This document shows, piece by piece, positions 26,682 to 36,360 of a stretch of 64,000 bases of DNA (position 1 is its first letter; the number at the start of each line of letters is the position of its first letter). The stretch is taken from assembly GCF_949774925.1 (NCBI RefSeq), contig NZ_OX458932.1:806001-870000 (forward strand), given 5' to 3'. This DNA is from Candidatus Methylacidiphilum fumarolicum (GTDB lineage Bacteria; Verrucomicrobiota; Verrucomicrobiia; Methylacidiphilales; Methylacidiphilaceae). A program made the translations under genes and the position numbers. The notes below the pieces were generated by a model that saw only the letters and a program-made list of their open reading frames with translations, was not told the origin of the DNA and did not search any database.

Positions 26682-28456
26682 GGGCCCTCTTCTTTATTTC
26701 GTTTTTCTATTTTCGAGATCTTCCCTTTAAAAAGCTCTAGGGCTTCTTTTATTAAAGGATCATTTTTGAGACTCGATTCGTCAATCGAGAAATTATCTGT
26801 CTGGTTTTTTTCTTCATTTGTATAATTGGCATAGCCCTTATTTTTGTTTTTGGATGATGATGCTGATTTGGACAGAGCTGTTGTAGCTTTGATATGAAGT
26901 GGGAAAAAAACAAGTTTTTTATCAAACACTTTTTTGACTTCCAGATTAAGTGATGGGTAAAAAGGGGCAATCCGCTTTGCGAATTCAGTTGGTTCCATAG
27001 AATGGTTGATCCTGAGCTCTTCGGCGCCAAGTTCATAAAAGTGAAGATGCTTGGCAATCTCCTTGAATGCCGGATTAGATGCGGAGAATGATTCCACAAC
27101 AAAATCCCATTTTTGGGCGGGTGAATCACTAGATGGAAGAGGTTCTCTAGGGTCTTCTTTTTTATCCGCTATAGAAATGAAAGAGGTGTTATCGGCTTGG
27201 CTTTGTGCGCTTCCCGAAGTCTTTTCTTTAGGTAAAGAAGAGATAGCTTCGAAGGATGTTTCTTCAATCGGTTTGTCTTCTTTTTTGGCAGAAGGCAAGG
27301 GGAAGATCTTTTCTTCGGAGAGGTTCCCTTCGCTTCGAGAGTACATGGCTAACAGTTCTTCTAGCTCTACTTTTTCTTTTAGCTGGGATAGTTCGAGGAT
27401 GGCAATTTCAAAAAGGACTTCTTTATGTAGTGCATACCGAAGTTTATTTTCCCAACTGTCCATGGCTTCAAGAAGATCGATTACCAAAGGAAGTGAAAGA
27501 TGCTTTGATGCTTCTCTAATCAAATCTAACTCCTCAGCGTCAAGCTGGCCTTTAAGGGTTGTAATCGAAGCCTTAAAAAGAGCGACGTTATGTAAAAGAT
27601 TACGGAATTCACGAGCCAATAATATTGGATCTTTGCCAGATTCTAAAAGCATATGGACTTTTTTCAATGCTTCCAGAGACTGCCCGCTAGCTATATCCCT
27701 AAGAATTCCACACAATGGCTCCAATCCAACTATGCCAAACATTTCCTGAACAGAAGCGAGGTCAATTCTTTCTCCATAAAAACTTATAAGCTGATCTAGA
27801 GCGACTTCTGCATCGCGTAGTGCTCCTTCACTTATATCAGCAATGATTTCAAGAGCTTTGCGATCGGCATCGATCTGTTCATATGAACAGATTTTTTGGA
27901 GATGATCGGCTATGAGCTTTCGGGGAATACGTTTAAAATGAAACCGTTGGCATCGAGAGATAACCGTTGTGGGGATTTTATGGGGTTCGGTTGTTGCGAA
28001 AATAAATTTTACATGCTGTGGTGGCTCTTCTAGAATCTTTAAAAGGGCATTGAAGGCCGCCTGAGTCAGCATATGCACTTCGTCTATAATATATATTTTA
28101 TAGCGTGATTGAACAGGCAGTGTTTTAGCTGCCTCCCGCAGATCTCTTACCTGGTCAACCCCGTTATTGGAAGCCCCATCGATTTCAATGCAATCAAAGG
28201 ATCTACCCGCATCAATGTCGAGACAAATCGGATCATTGGGATCAAAATCAGCGTTTGGTCCATCTGTACAATTCAGTGATTTAGCAAGGATTCTTGCAAG
28301 GGTGGTTTTCCCAGTGCCTCTCGGCCCGGAAAAAAGATAAGCATGGGCGACTCTTTGTAGGCGAATCGCATTTTTCAATGTCCTAACTACATGATCCTGG
28401 CCAACAACCTCTGAAAAAACTTTAGGCCGGTATTTTCTACTAAAAACTTGGTACAT
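26678..28456 (-). CDS. dnaX: DNA polymerase III subunits gamma/tau
   Basis: A 592-residue clamp-loader ATPase. [20 protein letters not shown] leads to the P-loop [18 protein letters not shown]. The Walker B/DEVH-type box is [20 protein letters not shown], and the SRC motif is [12 protein letters not shown]. The usual four-cysteine zinc module after the P-loop is reduced: only C63 region, the Cys in [12 protein letters not shown] and one more remain, without the CGxCxxC core. The C-terminal third is a low-complexity linker plus a tau-like domain. No programmed frameshift site was recognised. It starts 12 bases after the SRP RNA. Confidence 0.95.
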   Translation of the reverse strand: MYQVFSRKYRPKVFSEVVGQDHVVRTLKNAIRLQRVAHAYLFSGPRGTGKTTLARILAKSLNCTDGPNADFDPNDPICLDIDAGRSFDCIEIDGASNNGVDQVRDLREAAKTLPVQSRYKIYIIDEVHMLTQAAFNALLKILEEPPQHVKFIFATTEPHKIPTTVISRCQRFHFKRIPRKLIADHLQKICSYEQIDADRKALEIIADISEGALRDAEVALDQLISFYGERIDLASVQEMFGIVGLEPLCGILRDIASGQSLEALKKVHMLLESGKDPILLAREFRNLLHNVALFKASITTLKGQLDAEELDLIREASKHLSLPLVIDLLEAMDSWENKLRYALHKEVLFEIAILELSQLKEKVELEELLAMYSRSEGNLSEEKIFPLPSAKKEDKPIEETSFEAISSLPKEKTSGSAQSQADNTSFISIADKKEDPREPLPSSDSPAQKWDFVVESFSASNPAFKEIAKHLHFYELGAEELRINHSMEPTEFAKRIAPFYPSLNLEVKKVFDKKLVFFPLHIKATTALSKSASSSKNKNKGYANYTNEEKNQTDNFSIDESSLKNDPLIKEALELFKGKISKIEKRNKEEGP

Positions 28457-28468
28457 GCATCCAAAAGG

Positions 28469-28556
28469 CCAAGGACAGTAACAGATAAGGTCAAGTTACC
28501 GTTGCTTCCTTTCGGACCTGGCGGGGTTAGCCTGCCTGTATCTTTACTGTCCTTGG
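28469..28556 (-). ncRNA. ffs: Signal recognition particle RNA (4.5S type)
   Basis: On the minus strand the ends CCAAGGACAGTAA and TTACTGTCCTTGG pair to a long stem. The apex contains the invariant SRP motif CCAGGTCCGAAAGGAAGCAA and the symmetric loop sequence. The RNA binds Ffh and, together with FtsY (encoded at 47.6 kb here), targets membrane proteins. Placement directly before dnaX is common in bacteria. Confidence 0.93.
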
Positions 28557-28704
28557 TAAATTAAATAGTAATCGAACTTTCTCTTCGTGTAAAAGAACAA
28601 AATACAAATAAAAAAAATAGAAGCTATAATGACAATGCACGACTCCCTTAAAAGAAGGAGAGAGTCTAAAGAACACATTTCTTCTATTCTTGTCTTCTCT
28701 ACCT

Positions 28705-29157
28705 TTATGGTTCTTTTTCAGGAGCTGGAGTTTGAGGCTGAGTTGCTGGAGCCTGAGGCTGAGCTTGTTGTTCTAGATTATTCTCTAGACTTTCAGCTTT
28801 CTGTTTTGCTTCTTTTTCAACAGAGTCGGCCTCTTTTTTTACTTCCTGCTGTAGAGCCTGTTCGGGTGCAGGGGCTTTTGTTTGGTCTTGTTCTCCAGGG
28901 TTAGAAGAAGAAGCTGCTGGACTATTTTCTTCCTTCTGCTTTGGTGCCGAAAACTCTGGAGAAGGCAGTGCTGGCTCCTGAGAGGAAGATTCTTGTGAGG
29001 CGGTGGCCTCTTCCTTTTTTTTATCGGGGTTTGTATCTCCGCTTTTAGGCGAAGGGTTGCAGCCAATTAAAAAAGAAAAGAGTAGGAAGGGAAAGAAGAG
29101 TTTTTTCCAGTTTGAAATATAACCATAACATTTCGAATAATTTTTCAATTTATGCAT
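28705..29157 (-). CDS. Putative lipoprotein with Pro/Ala/Gln-rich low-complexity body
   Basis: From the ATG at 29157 the protein has about 150 residues; an upstream ATG at 29193 would add 12. A basic N-terminus, a hydrophobic stretch (KKLFFPFLLFSFLIGC) and a Cys form a lipobox FLIGC. The remainder is low complexity, dominated by Ser, Glu, Lys, Pro and Gln, with a short helical repeat KKEADSVEKEAKQKAESLEN and a Pro/Ala/Gln tail. It may act as a flexible tether in the periplasm. No family is recognised. Confidence 0.6.
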   Translation of the reverse strand: MHKLKNYSKCYGYISNWKKLFFPFLLFSFLIGCNPSPKSGDTNPDKKKEEATASQESSSQEPALPSPEFSAPKQKEENSPAASSSNPGEQDQTKAPAPEQALQQEVKKEADSVEKEAKQKAESLENNLEQQAQPQAPATQPQTPAPEKEP

Positions 29158-29250
29158 GTGAAAACCTATTTTCGGGTTAAATTTGGCATACATTAAACAA
29201 AACTTGTTGTTAAGATGTCAACTCAAGAGGAATGCATTGGAAAAAAAATG

Positions 29251-31464
29251 TTATCTATCAAATGGCAATGGGAACCTACTGGTTAGTTCTAAGACCGATT
29301 GTCTTATTTTTTCTAGCGTCTTAGGATCTTTTCTATGCATCAGCGCCTGATGAATCCATTCAGCAATATCAAACATCTCGTTTTCCTTCATCCCACGTGT
29401 AGTGACCGCGGGCGAGCCTATGCGGATCCCTCCTCCCTGGTAGGGAGGAACCGTATCAAAAGGAATTGTGTTTTTGTTCACTGTAATCCCGACGGAATCT
29501 AAAATATCCTGGGCCTCTTTTCCTGTAATACCAAGAGGCCTAAGATCTACAAGAATAAGATGATTTTCTGTTCCACCAGAGACAAGCCGGTATCCATTTT
29601 TTTTCAACCCCTCGGCTAAGGCTTTTGCATTTTTGATCACCTGTTTTTGATATTCAATAAAAGACTCTTGCAAAGCTTCATGAAAGCAAACGGCTTTGGC
29701 AGCGATCACATGAACTAAAGGACCACCTTGAATACCTGGAAAGACTTGGCTGTCAATTTCTTTCCCATACTGGGCTTTGGCAAAAATAACTCCACCTCGT
29801 GGCCCTCGCAAAGTTTTATGCGTAGTCGTAGTGACAAAGTCTGCATAGGGTATAGGAGAAGGATGTAGTCCAGTGGCCACAAGTCCTGCTATATGCGCCA
29901 TATCGACCATGAGGTAAGCCCCAACGCTGTCTGCAATACTTTTAAGCCTTGGAAAATCTATTATCACAGGATAAGCGGAAGCTCCAGCGATTAGCATCTT
30001 TGGCTTGTGTTCTCTAACGGCAGCTTCTAGACTATCATAATCGATTCTTTCATCTTTTGGACTAACACCGTAATGGAAAACGTGGAAAAATTTCCCTGAA
30101 AAATTCATCTTAAACCCATGAGTCAAATGCCCACCGTGGCTAAGATCCATGCTCATGATGGTATCAAAGGGTTTAAGCATAGCAAAATAGACAGCCATGT
30201 TTGCTTGAGAGCCTGAATGAGGCTGAACGTTGACGTATTCGGCTTTGAAAAGCTCTTTAGCTCTCTCTATAGCAAGGGACTCAATTTCATCAACATTTTC
30301 ACAGCCGCCATACCATCTTCTTCCTGGATAGCCTTCGGCATACTTGTTTGTGAGGCAGCTGCCTTGAGCTTCCATGACTGCAGGGCTAGTAAAGTTTTCA
30401 GAAGCAATAAGTTCGAGGTTTTGCTTTTGTCTTTGTGCTTCTTTTTTTATAAGGAAGTAAATTTTTGGATCATTTTGAGCTAAGGCTGATTCGAAATGGG
30501 GATGTTGACTATGCATAGGTTGTTGTACGGAAGATTCTAAAGGTTCATAAAGTTCATGGTTAGCTGGCTTTTCAATAGAGCCATCTATCCAAGTTTTTAA
30601 AATTTGGGGAAGATCGGCTATTTTGACATACTGACTTCCCAGACACAATACGTTACAATTTAATTCTTTTTTTGCCACCAAAATATCCGAAAGAGCAGTA
30701 GCTCGGACAGCTCGGAGCTGAGGAAATTTGTTGGCTGCTATCTCTACATCAATTCCATTCTTTGAAAAAAGAATGCTGGTATCAAAGTTTCCTTCTAGAA
30801 GCTCCACAGCTATCCTCTCAACCATTTCTACTATGTCGAGAGGATCAGTGGGGACAATCTCTTCAAAGGGGATATGCCACGTTTCAAGAATTTCCTTGGA
30901 AGCATTTTTGAGTTCAGCCCCATAAAAATTGGAGCCAAGAAGGACACGAAGCCTGCTTTTATCTTTGCTTTCGGTGGTGGAACCAGAGACATTGCTATAG
31001 GAAGAGGCTTTGCTCAAAACGAAAGACAGAATTTTTGGCATAACCTGTCTCATTTGATCCCGACAGAGTTTATATAGTTCAATAGAACCACCTATAGGAT
31101 CAGGAATTTCCCTTGCCATTATGGGCAGATCGTTTGCAAATTCCAAAAGAAGAAATGTTTTTTCCCCAGCCTCTGGATAGAGAAGTAGCAGAGAGTCCAG
31201 ATGGGAATAGCTCATGCAGAAAATAAAATCTGCCTTCCTAATTAATTCTGAATTGACTGGCTTACTTCGAATATGAGAAATGTCGATGCCTATTTCGGCC
31301 ATGACCTCTATAGCATGGGCACTTGGTGGCAGACCGCTAATGGCTCCTATGCCTGCGGAATCTACTTTAATGTCCTTATTTCCACGGATCAAAGATTCAA
31401 AAAGGCCTTTAGCCATAGGGCTTCTGCAAATATTACCAGTACAAACAAACAAAATATTTTTCAT
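29251..31464 (-). CDS. glyA: Fusion: LMW protein tyrosine phosphatase + RpiB-like domain + serine hydroxymethyltransferase
   Basis: One 737-residue reading frame. Residues 1-150 are a low-molecular-weight tyrosine phosphatase: the P-loop [14 protein letters not shown] has catalytic C8 and R14, and the general acid lies in EIPDPIGG (D122). Residues 172-300 align with ribose-5-phosphate isomerase B, but active-site positions are changed (GSNFYG for [20 protein letters not shown] for CGTGIGxSIAANK). Residues 320-737 are a complete [47 protein letters not shown] and the PLP lysine in [19 protein letters not shown] converts serine and THF to glycine and methylene-THF, central to one-carbon flux. 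The fused order is clear in sequence; the purpose is unknown. Confidence 0.93.
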   Translation of the reverse strand: MKNILFVCTGNICRSPMAKGLFESLIRGNKDIKVDSAGIGAISGLPPSAHAIEVMAEIGIDISHIRSKPVNSELIRKADFIFCMSYSHLDSLLLLYPEAGEKTFLLLEFANDLPIMAREIPDPIGGSIELYKLCRDQMRQVMPKILSFVLSKASSYSNVSGSTTESKDKSRLRVLLGSNFYGAELKNASKEILETWHIPFEEIVPTDPLDIVEMVERIAVELLEGNFDTSILFSKNGIDVEIAANKFPQLRAVRATALSDILVAKKELNCNVLCLGSQYVKIADLPQILKTWIDGSIEKPANHELYEPLESSVQQPMHSQHPHFESALAQNDPKIYFLIKKEAQRQKQNLELIASENFTSPAVMEAQGSCLTNKYAEGYPGRRWYGGCENVDEIESLAIERAKELFKAEYVNVQPHSGSQANMAVYFAMLKPFDTIMSMDLSHGGHLTHGFKMNFSGKFFHVFHYGVSPKDERIDYDSLEAAVREHKPKMLIAGASAYPVIIDFPRLKSIADSVGAYLMVDMAHIAGLVATGLHPSPIPYADFVTTTTHKTLRGPRGGVIFAKAQYGKEIDSQVFPGIQGGPLVHVIAAKAVCFHEALQESFIEYQKQVIKNAKALAEGLKKNGYRLVSGGTENHLILVDLRPLGITGKEAQDILDSVGITVNKNTIPFDTVPPYQGGGIRIGSPAVTTRGMKENEMFDIAEWIHQALMHRKDPKTLEKIRQSVLELTSRFPLPFDR

Positions 31465-31854
31465 CCCACGATCTTTTCTAAGCCTCTTTCTTTATTATCT
31501 TTTTTATATGTTTAGATTTTTTAGCCAAAAAAATTTTCATCGCTTTGACAACATGGAAAAAGCGGAATGGAAAAGCGGAGAGTATTTTTCAGAAATAGAC
31601 AATGTATAGAAGAATCTCCCTTGGTCTATGATGAAACGAAAATTTCACTTTCAATCAAAGAAACACTGATAATTAAAAATTTCAAGAAACTTTCTTTTAA
31701 GAAAAATGAAAAATAGGGTTCAAAAGAACATTTATTGGAAAGAATGAAATTTACGATCCTTTTTCATTATGATCGGAGAAATTGGCAATGCATTGCATTG
31801 GGTTCAATAGCCCATTTAACAATATCTTCTTCTTTTGAAAAGGAATCATGGCAA
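31465..31854. other. Gap between accD and the fusion gene
   Basis: About 390 AT-rich bases upstream of the SHMT fusion gene, presumably holding its promoter. A 43-codon frame on the plus strand (31744-31875) overlaps the accD end and is not convincing. No riboswitch structure was recognised. Confidence 0.5.
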
Positions 31855-32688
31855 TCAGACCAAAAAATAAAGTAGCTCTTTTAGAGAAGATCTAAGATCT
31901 TTTCTGTGGATTATTTTATCGATAAGGCCTTTTTCCAACAGGAATTCCGATGTTTGAAAACCCTGCGGCAGCTCTTGCTGCGTTGTCTCTTTGATCACTC
32001 TACTGCCTGCAAAACCGATCATTGCTTTAGGTTCAGCAATAATCACATCTCCTAGGGAAGCGAAACTAGCAGTAACACCGGCCATTGTAGGATTGGTCAA
32101 CACGGAGATATAAGGAATGCCCGCCTGAGAAAGCCGTTGGAGAGCAGCAGAGGTCTTAGCCATCTGCATAAGGCTTATCATCCCCTCGTACATTCGGGCC
32201 CCGCCCGATGCGGATATGATAATAAGAGGTATTCTTTCTGACAGGGATCTTTCAATCGTTCGGGTTATTTTTTCCCCTACTACACTGCCCATACTTCCTC
32301 CAAGGAAGTTAAAATCCATAACACTAATAAAAACTGGAATAGAACCAATGGTGCATTTTCCGCAAACCACCGCTTCGTTAAGGCCCGTTTTTTCCTGATA
32401 ATAACGAAGCCTTTCTTCGTAGCTTTTTTCACCGCTAAATCCAAGGACATCAACAGAAAGGAGATTGTGATCATATTCAACAAAGCTTTGAGGATCAGCA
32501 AGGAAGGAGATACGTTCCAAGGCTTGAAGAGGAAAATGATGCTGACAATATTGACAGACTGATTGGTTCAACTGCAGTTCCTTATTATAAAGGAAACGGG
32601 AACAAGAAGGGCACTTTGTCCATAGCCCTTCAGGTATATCAAGCACTTTGTCTCCTGACGGAATTTGTGGTTTGTCTTTGTTGATCAC
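31855..32688 (-). CDS. accD: Acetyl-CoA carboxylase carboxyltransferase subunit beta
   Basis: A 277-residue AccD. The N-terminal zinc ribbon has CPSC and CQYC pairs (WTKCPSCSRF and VCQYCQHHFP). The crotonase-fold body contains DFNFLGGSMGSVVGEKITR, IISASGGARMYEGMISLMQM and SVLTNPTMAGVTASFASLGD. It transfers the carboxyl group from carboxybiotin to acetyl-CoA together with AccA, encoded separately at 45.3 kb. It is complete. A comF-derived fragment begins 15 bases before its start codon. Confidence 0.96.
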   Translation of the reverse strand: MINKDKPQIPSGDKVLDIPEGLWTKCPSCSRFLYNKELQLNQSVCQYCQHHFPLQALERISFLADPQSFVEYDHNLLSVDVLGFSGEKSYEERLRYYQEKTGLNEAVVCGKCTIGSIPVFISVMDFNFLGGSMGSVVGEKITRTIERSLSERIPLIIISASGGARMYEGMISLMQMAKTSAALQRLSQAGIPYISVLTNPTMAGVTASFASLGDVIIAEPKAMIGFAGSRVIKETTQQELPQGFQTSEFLLEKGLIDKIIHRKDLRSSLKELLYFLV

Positions 32689-32703
32689 TGTTTTTCAAGC
32701 TCC

Positions 32704-32975
32704 TTAGTTTCTAGCGACGGTCAAAACTGCTATGTCCTTAGTGCTGCCCTCTTTTTTCAAGACTTCCGCGCATTCTTCAACGGTTGCCCCTGTGGTCATT
32801 ATTTCGTCTATAATTAACAAGTTCTTAGCCGATAAGTCAAAGCCCCTTTTCAGTTTAAAGCTATCTCTTGTGTTGGCACTTTTCTCTAGTAAAGAAAGGT
32901 CCGTTTGTTGCTGACTAAACTTGACTCTTTTCAAAACTGTTAGGTATTCTAACTGTTGGTGGCGGCAAAGAGACT
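32704..32975 (-). pseudogene. C-terminal fragment of a duplicated comF
   Basis: Encodes a ComF C-terminal phosphoribosyltransferase part (FDLSAKNLLIIDEIMTTGAT to the end VLTVARN) nearly identical to the intact comF at 43.75-44.45 kb. Homology runs to about 32975, where an IS607 element interrupts. The Met at 32934 is only an internal codon of comF, so this is not an independent gene. The 5' part resumes beyond the element at about 34425. Confidence 0.85.
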
Positions 32976-32999
32976 GCGGTATTTTACCTTCCCGTCAGA

Positions 33000-34047
33000 C
33001 TTACTCATTTCTGCTCGTCAGCCGAAACAAAGCTGACTTCCTGCTTCACCGAGACCGGTTTCACTACCGTCTTGTGACGACGACCAGCACCTTCCTCTCC
33101 ACAGACTTCACATCAGGCGGAACTCGCCGTAGAGGAGCCCAGTACTGCCAAGTCATACGCCAAGAGATTCTTGGCCGTCTTCACGTCTCGGTCCTGGAGC
33201 GTTCCACTGTCCGAGCAGGTCCACTGGCGAGCAGCCAGCGGTATTTTTCCTCGAACCTTCCCGAAAGCCGAAGAGGTATTACTGGAGGGAAACCAGAGAT
33301 CGCCTACTCCCCACTGAGTCACCATACCATTCCGCCTTGTATTCCAGTTGCCGCCGGAACTCGGAAACACTCATGTCGGCAATGGACCAAGCCAGGGGAT
33401 AGTTTTACAGCCTCCCGCCCACTTTCAAGTCTTTGATAACAATGGGATGAAACCGTTGGATAAGGTTGGAGGTGAGCTTGTTTCAGGTGTCCTGCTGGAT
33501 ATTGGCGATGCGGGCGAGGAGCCTGGATAGCTTGGCTCTTGCTTTTTTCGCATTCTCTGATACCGGCAACCGTTTGCCTTTGGGAACCAGGGCATTGTCC
33601 GCCCACTCAAGCTTTGTCTTGGCGGCTTGGTGCTTGCGAGAGAGACTGCAAGACAGTTCCGCAATCTTTTGGGTACCGTGGAAAGTGTTATAAGGGCCGA
33701 TACCCCCAAATCCACCCCAATCACGCTTTGGTGTTCGGCGAGATCCAGGGCGATAGCGTCCGTATCGGCATGGATACTGATAAACCACCGGTTCGCACCT
33801 GAAAGACGGTAGCGGACAGGATCTTGCCTGTGAAAGGCAACAACTCCAGCCTCCATACCCAACCCAGTTTGGGTATGCGGATGCAGCACTCGTCAAGGGA
33901 AAACTGGTCGTTGGTCAATGTAAAACAGTCAGGCACGCCTTTCTTGCGGTGCTACGGATACTTTGCACGTTCTGACCAGAAGTTCTTTAAGACGGATTTC
34001 AACTGCCTAATCGTCATCTGTGGTTCGTTTTTGGTGACTTCAAGCAT
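33000..34047 (-). pseudogene. tnpB: tnpB pseudogene of the IS607 element
   Basis: Pieces in several frames reconstruct a TnpB. EVTKNEPQMTIRQLKS and KNFWSERAKYP (with a stop) come first. FTLTNDQFSLDECCIRIPKL and GWVWRLELLPFTGKILSATV follow, then the first RuvC motif IGVDLGVSALITLS. Next comes RFHPIVIKDLKV, where the catalytic Glu of IEDL is replaced by Lys, and finally the zinc ribbon region AARQWTCSDSGTLQDRDVKT with one Cys changed to Ser. At least three frameshifts and several stops make it non-functional. Confidence 0.85.
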
Positions 34048-34059
34048 ACAGGGAAATTG

Positions 34060-34350
34060 TTAGCGTTTCATGGCGTTGAGCTGACGCCCGTATAGCCGAG
34101 TGCTGAACCCGTGATAATTTCCAGTACGTCCTTCTTGTCGTGTCTGGAAACACGGGCATAGGCAATGGTATGCCGATTGGCTTTGGCTGTGGCAAGAAAT
34201 CGCTCTGGGTGCAATCGCACAGGATCGTAGCGCTTGCGTCCGCCCGCCGTGCAGGCAAGAGGCAAAAGCTTGCCCTCGCGTTCCCATCACTGCAGCTTTT
34301 GGGCAGCCCCCCGGGAATTCAGGCGGCCTCTTGAATGCGGGCCATCTTGC
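34060..34350 (-). pseudogene. tnpA: tnpA (serine resolvase) pseudogene of the IS607 element
   Basis: Begins MARIQEAA, then after a frameshift WEREGKLLPLACTAGGRKRY and DPVRLHPERFLATAKANRHT lead to TIAYARVSRHDKKDVLE. This is the MerR-like DNA-binding domain and the start of the serine-recombinase catalytic domain. The frame then runs into unrelated codons and stops, so the catalytic domain is missing. Confidence 0.8.
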
Positions 34351-34424
34351 GCGACAGGTTCAAGCTTTGCATTACTGCACAACACAAAGTGCCAGTGTTA
34401 TGGAAACTGTTCCAACCTACTGGA

Positions 34425-34565
34425 TCACTTCTTAGGCATGTTCACTGAAGACAAGCCTTGCTTTTACTCAAAGGAAAAGCATAGGTTTACCCAATGTAAT
34501 TTTACAGCTTTTAAAATAGGGTAATTCTTTAGGAAAGGGTAGGCAGGTTAGGAAACTCAGGGAGA
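34425..34565 (-). pseudogene. 5' region fragment of the duplicated comF
   Basis: The stretch TAGGGTAATTCTTTAGGAAA with adjoining sequence matches the zinc-finger region of intact comF (44.2-44.37 kb), including the segment before it (CACTGAAGACAA). It is more diverged than the 3' fragment and lacks the middle of the gene. Confidence 0.7.
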
Positions 34566-35271
34566 ATTATTAAGAAGGGTGCTTTATCTTTACTATCTTT
34601 TTTGAGTTTGCTGGTTTTTTATAGCTCTCCACTTCACGAGAGACTTCTTTGAATCGATGTAATATAGAATGGTGCCAATGTCGAGCAAGCTCTTTGCCGC
34701 ACACGAAACTTCTTTTGGCTTGGGGTAGGTTGATTAGTTGTGTTGCTCATCTTCCGACCTTGGAGGTGGATGAAGAGGCGGAAAGAAATAATTGAGACAG
34801 TGAAAAAGATGCGCGAGGATCTTCGCAAAGATGAAGCGATGATGTATGTGATTTACATCATTGAACTTTTTATTGTCATTTGGGCTATTTCCTGTACGAG
34901 AGACTACATGGAGTTCCTTCCGTATCGAATAGAAAGCATAATGTAGTAGCAATCGTATAGGAGGCTTCTGAAGGTGTGTGGATTTGGTCTATTACGTTAG
35001 CCATATATCAGCCTTGAAAGTGGAGGCGTGTGATAAAGTTGATAACGGCAGCCCATCCTGATCGGGTGGCTTTTATGGAAAATAAGCGCGATTTTCTCTA
35101 ACTGGCATGCGCTAATGGAATACCGATAGGTAATACTGGATTTCACAACTGGTGGAGCACTAGTCGCCGGACGTCCGAGCACATCAAAAAACGTTGATCA
35201 TAGAAGTTTAATCTCCTAATAAGAGTTAGAATGAAAAGTATTTTGGTATACTTTACGGAAAGGAAAAATTT
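34566..35271. other. Stretch without a well-supported gene
   Basis: Seven hundred bases between comF debris and a small exported-protein gene. Only a possible 58-residue membrane peptide at 34770-34946 is worth naming. The part from 34990 to 35200 is more GC-rich and may be further insertion debris. Confidence 0.45.
34770..34946 (+). CDS. Possible small single-pass membrane protein
   Basis: From the ATG at 34770 about 58 residues: a highly charged amphipathic N-terminus (MKRRKEIIETVKKMREDLRK) followed by a hydrophobic helix (MMYVIYIIELFIVIWAIS). A GGAGGTGG tract lies just before the ATG, although with very short spacing. The arrangement is protein-like, but the surrounding sequence is decayed, so it may be a chance frame. 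Confidence 0.3.
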   Translation: MKRRKEIIETVKKMREDLRKDEAMMYVIYIIELFIVIWAISCTRDYMEFLPYRIESIM

Positions 35272-35574
35272 ATGAAAAAAGCCATTATTTTGTCTCTTGC
35301 CTTACTTGTAAGTTCTCCACTTATAAGTTCTTCTGGTTTTTGTATGGTCAGAAACTTCTCGTGGACAGATGGGAAAAATTTCATCTTTGGATCTCAAGTG
35401 GGAAGAAATTTTTATTTCAGAGAATATCGTGGATTAAGTCCTATTCCTTATACGTGGGGTTGGGGAACTGAGGCGGGGAATAATTTTTATTTTTACTCGC
35501 ACCATCCATTAAACGAAAGGTATTTTGGTTGGGATTGGGAAGATGAGGAAAGCTTTGAAGACGATGATTATTAA
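35272..35574 (+). CDS. Small exported protein with repeated aromatic motif
   Basis: A 100-residue protein with a good ribosome site (GGAAAGGAAAAA) and a signal peptide (MKKAIILSLALLVSSPLISS). The mature part holds an imperfect repeat: DGKNFIFGSQVGRNFYFRE and TEAGNNFYFYSHH. It is rich in Phe, Tyr, Trp and Gly and ends in a very acidic tail (WDWEDEESFEDDDY). No family is recognised. The acidic tail could bind cations. It sits among insertion debris but is itself intact. Confidence 0.65.
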   Translation: MKKAIILSLALLVSSPLISSSGFCMVRNFSWTDGKNFIFGSQVGRNFYFREYRGLSPIPYTWGWGTEAGNNFYFYSHHPLNERYFGWDWEDEESFEDDDY

Positions 35575-35795
35575 ATATTGTTGGGTTGATGATAAGTTAT
35601 CATTTTTGGCTGTTCTTTGACGTCTTCCGTTGTCTTATTCTAATGTCGATATAAGTGAATAGGATTTTATTTGTTCTTTTTGTATTGCTAGGGGTTTTTT
35701 TACTTCAAGCAAAAGAGTGAAGAATAGAGTTATTGATATTGCCATGTCAATCTAGTTATAAATAGGCATGGCGAACCTATATCGCCGAAGAAGTT

Positions 35796-36360
35796 TTGCG
35801 TGTTGATCGGTCTGAGCGTAAACACGCTGCAACGAAAGGTGGTGCAAAGAGGTTCTGCCCGCCAAACGGACTGGGGCAAACCGGCGATACTACACCTACG
35901 AGGGACTACCTGCGGATGATTGTCAATGGGCGACGAGAGCGCCGCACAAGCGTCTACACAAAAGTCTCTAGTTATGGACAAAAGGGGGATCTGAAGAATC
36001 AGCGGGAAGCATTGGCAAGGTTTTGTCTGGCACAAGGCAAAACGTTGGCCGAATAGCTGGGGGATAGAATGCAGCGGACTAAACTACAAGAGAAAGAATT
36101 TTCTGCGTCTGATGGATCTGGAGGAAACGAGCAAGATTTCCAGGATCGTAGTGGCTCGCAAGGACCGTCTGGTCCAGTTCTGCTTCGGATGGTTCGAGAA
36201 GTTTTGCTAGTCCCATGGGACCAAAATCCCCGTCATGAACGCTGAATCCCTCTTTCCGCAGAAAGAGATGACCAAGGAGATTTTTTCGATCATTCCCTGC
36301 TTTTACAATCTGTCTTTACGGTTTGTGCAAACACAAAAGAAAAGACCAGAGGCCGTGGGG
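35796..36360 (+). pseudogene. tnpA: Decayed IS607 serine resolvase (TnpA), second element
   Basis: Pieces in adjacent frames rebuild a TnpA: RRERRTSVYTKVSSYGQKGD and NQREALARFCLAQGKT; after a stop and frameshift GLNYKRKNFLRLMDLEE, KISRIVVARKDRLVQFCFGW and FEKFC; after another stop PVMNAESLFPQKEMTKE. These match the catalytic and dimerisation parts of IS607 resolvases, with the nucleophilic Ser in KVSSYGQK preserved. Stops and shifts make it inactive. Confidence 0.85.

Larger units (their letters stand above)
32976..34424 (-). mobile_element. Decayed IS607-family element inside a comF copy
   Basis: About 1.45 kb, GC-richer than its surroundings, with remains of a serine resolvase TnpA followed by a TnpB on the minus strand. 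It separates the two parts of a duplicated comF. The two genes are joined by an internal deletion that removed the end of tnpA and the start of tnpB. Exact ends cannot be fixed because IS607 elements lack terminal inverted repeats. Confidence 0.7.

Noticed and set aside
26678-28456. Programmed frameshift in dnaX
   Set aside because: No slippery A-run with a following stem-loop was recognised at the expected place; the long frame alone suffices.
31744-31875. 43-codon frame on the plus strand beginning MKFTILFHYDRRNW
   Set aside because: It overlaps the 3' end of accD on the other strand, has poor ribosome-site spacing and no recognised family; kept only as a remote possibility.
32704-32934. 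Apparent 76-residue phosphoribosyltransferase gene
   Set aside because: It is the 3' fragment of a duplicated comF with an internal Met taken as start.
33319-33896. Several overlapping frames of 60-150 codons on both strands
   Set aside because: They are pieces and antisense images of a decayed IS607 tnpB.
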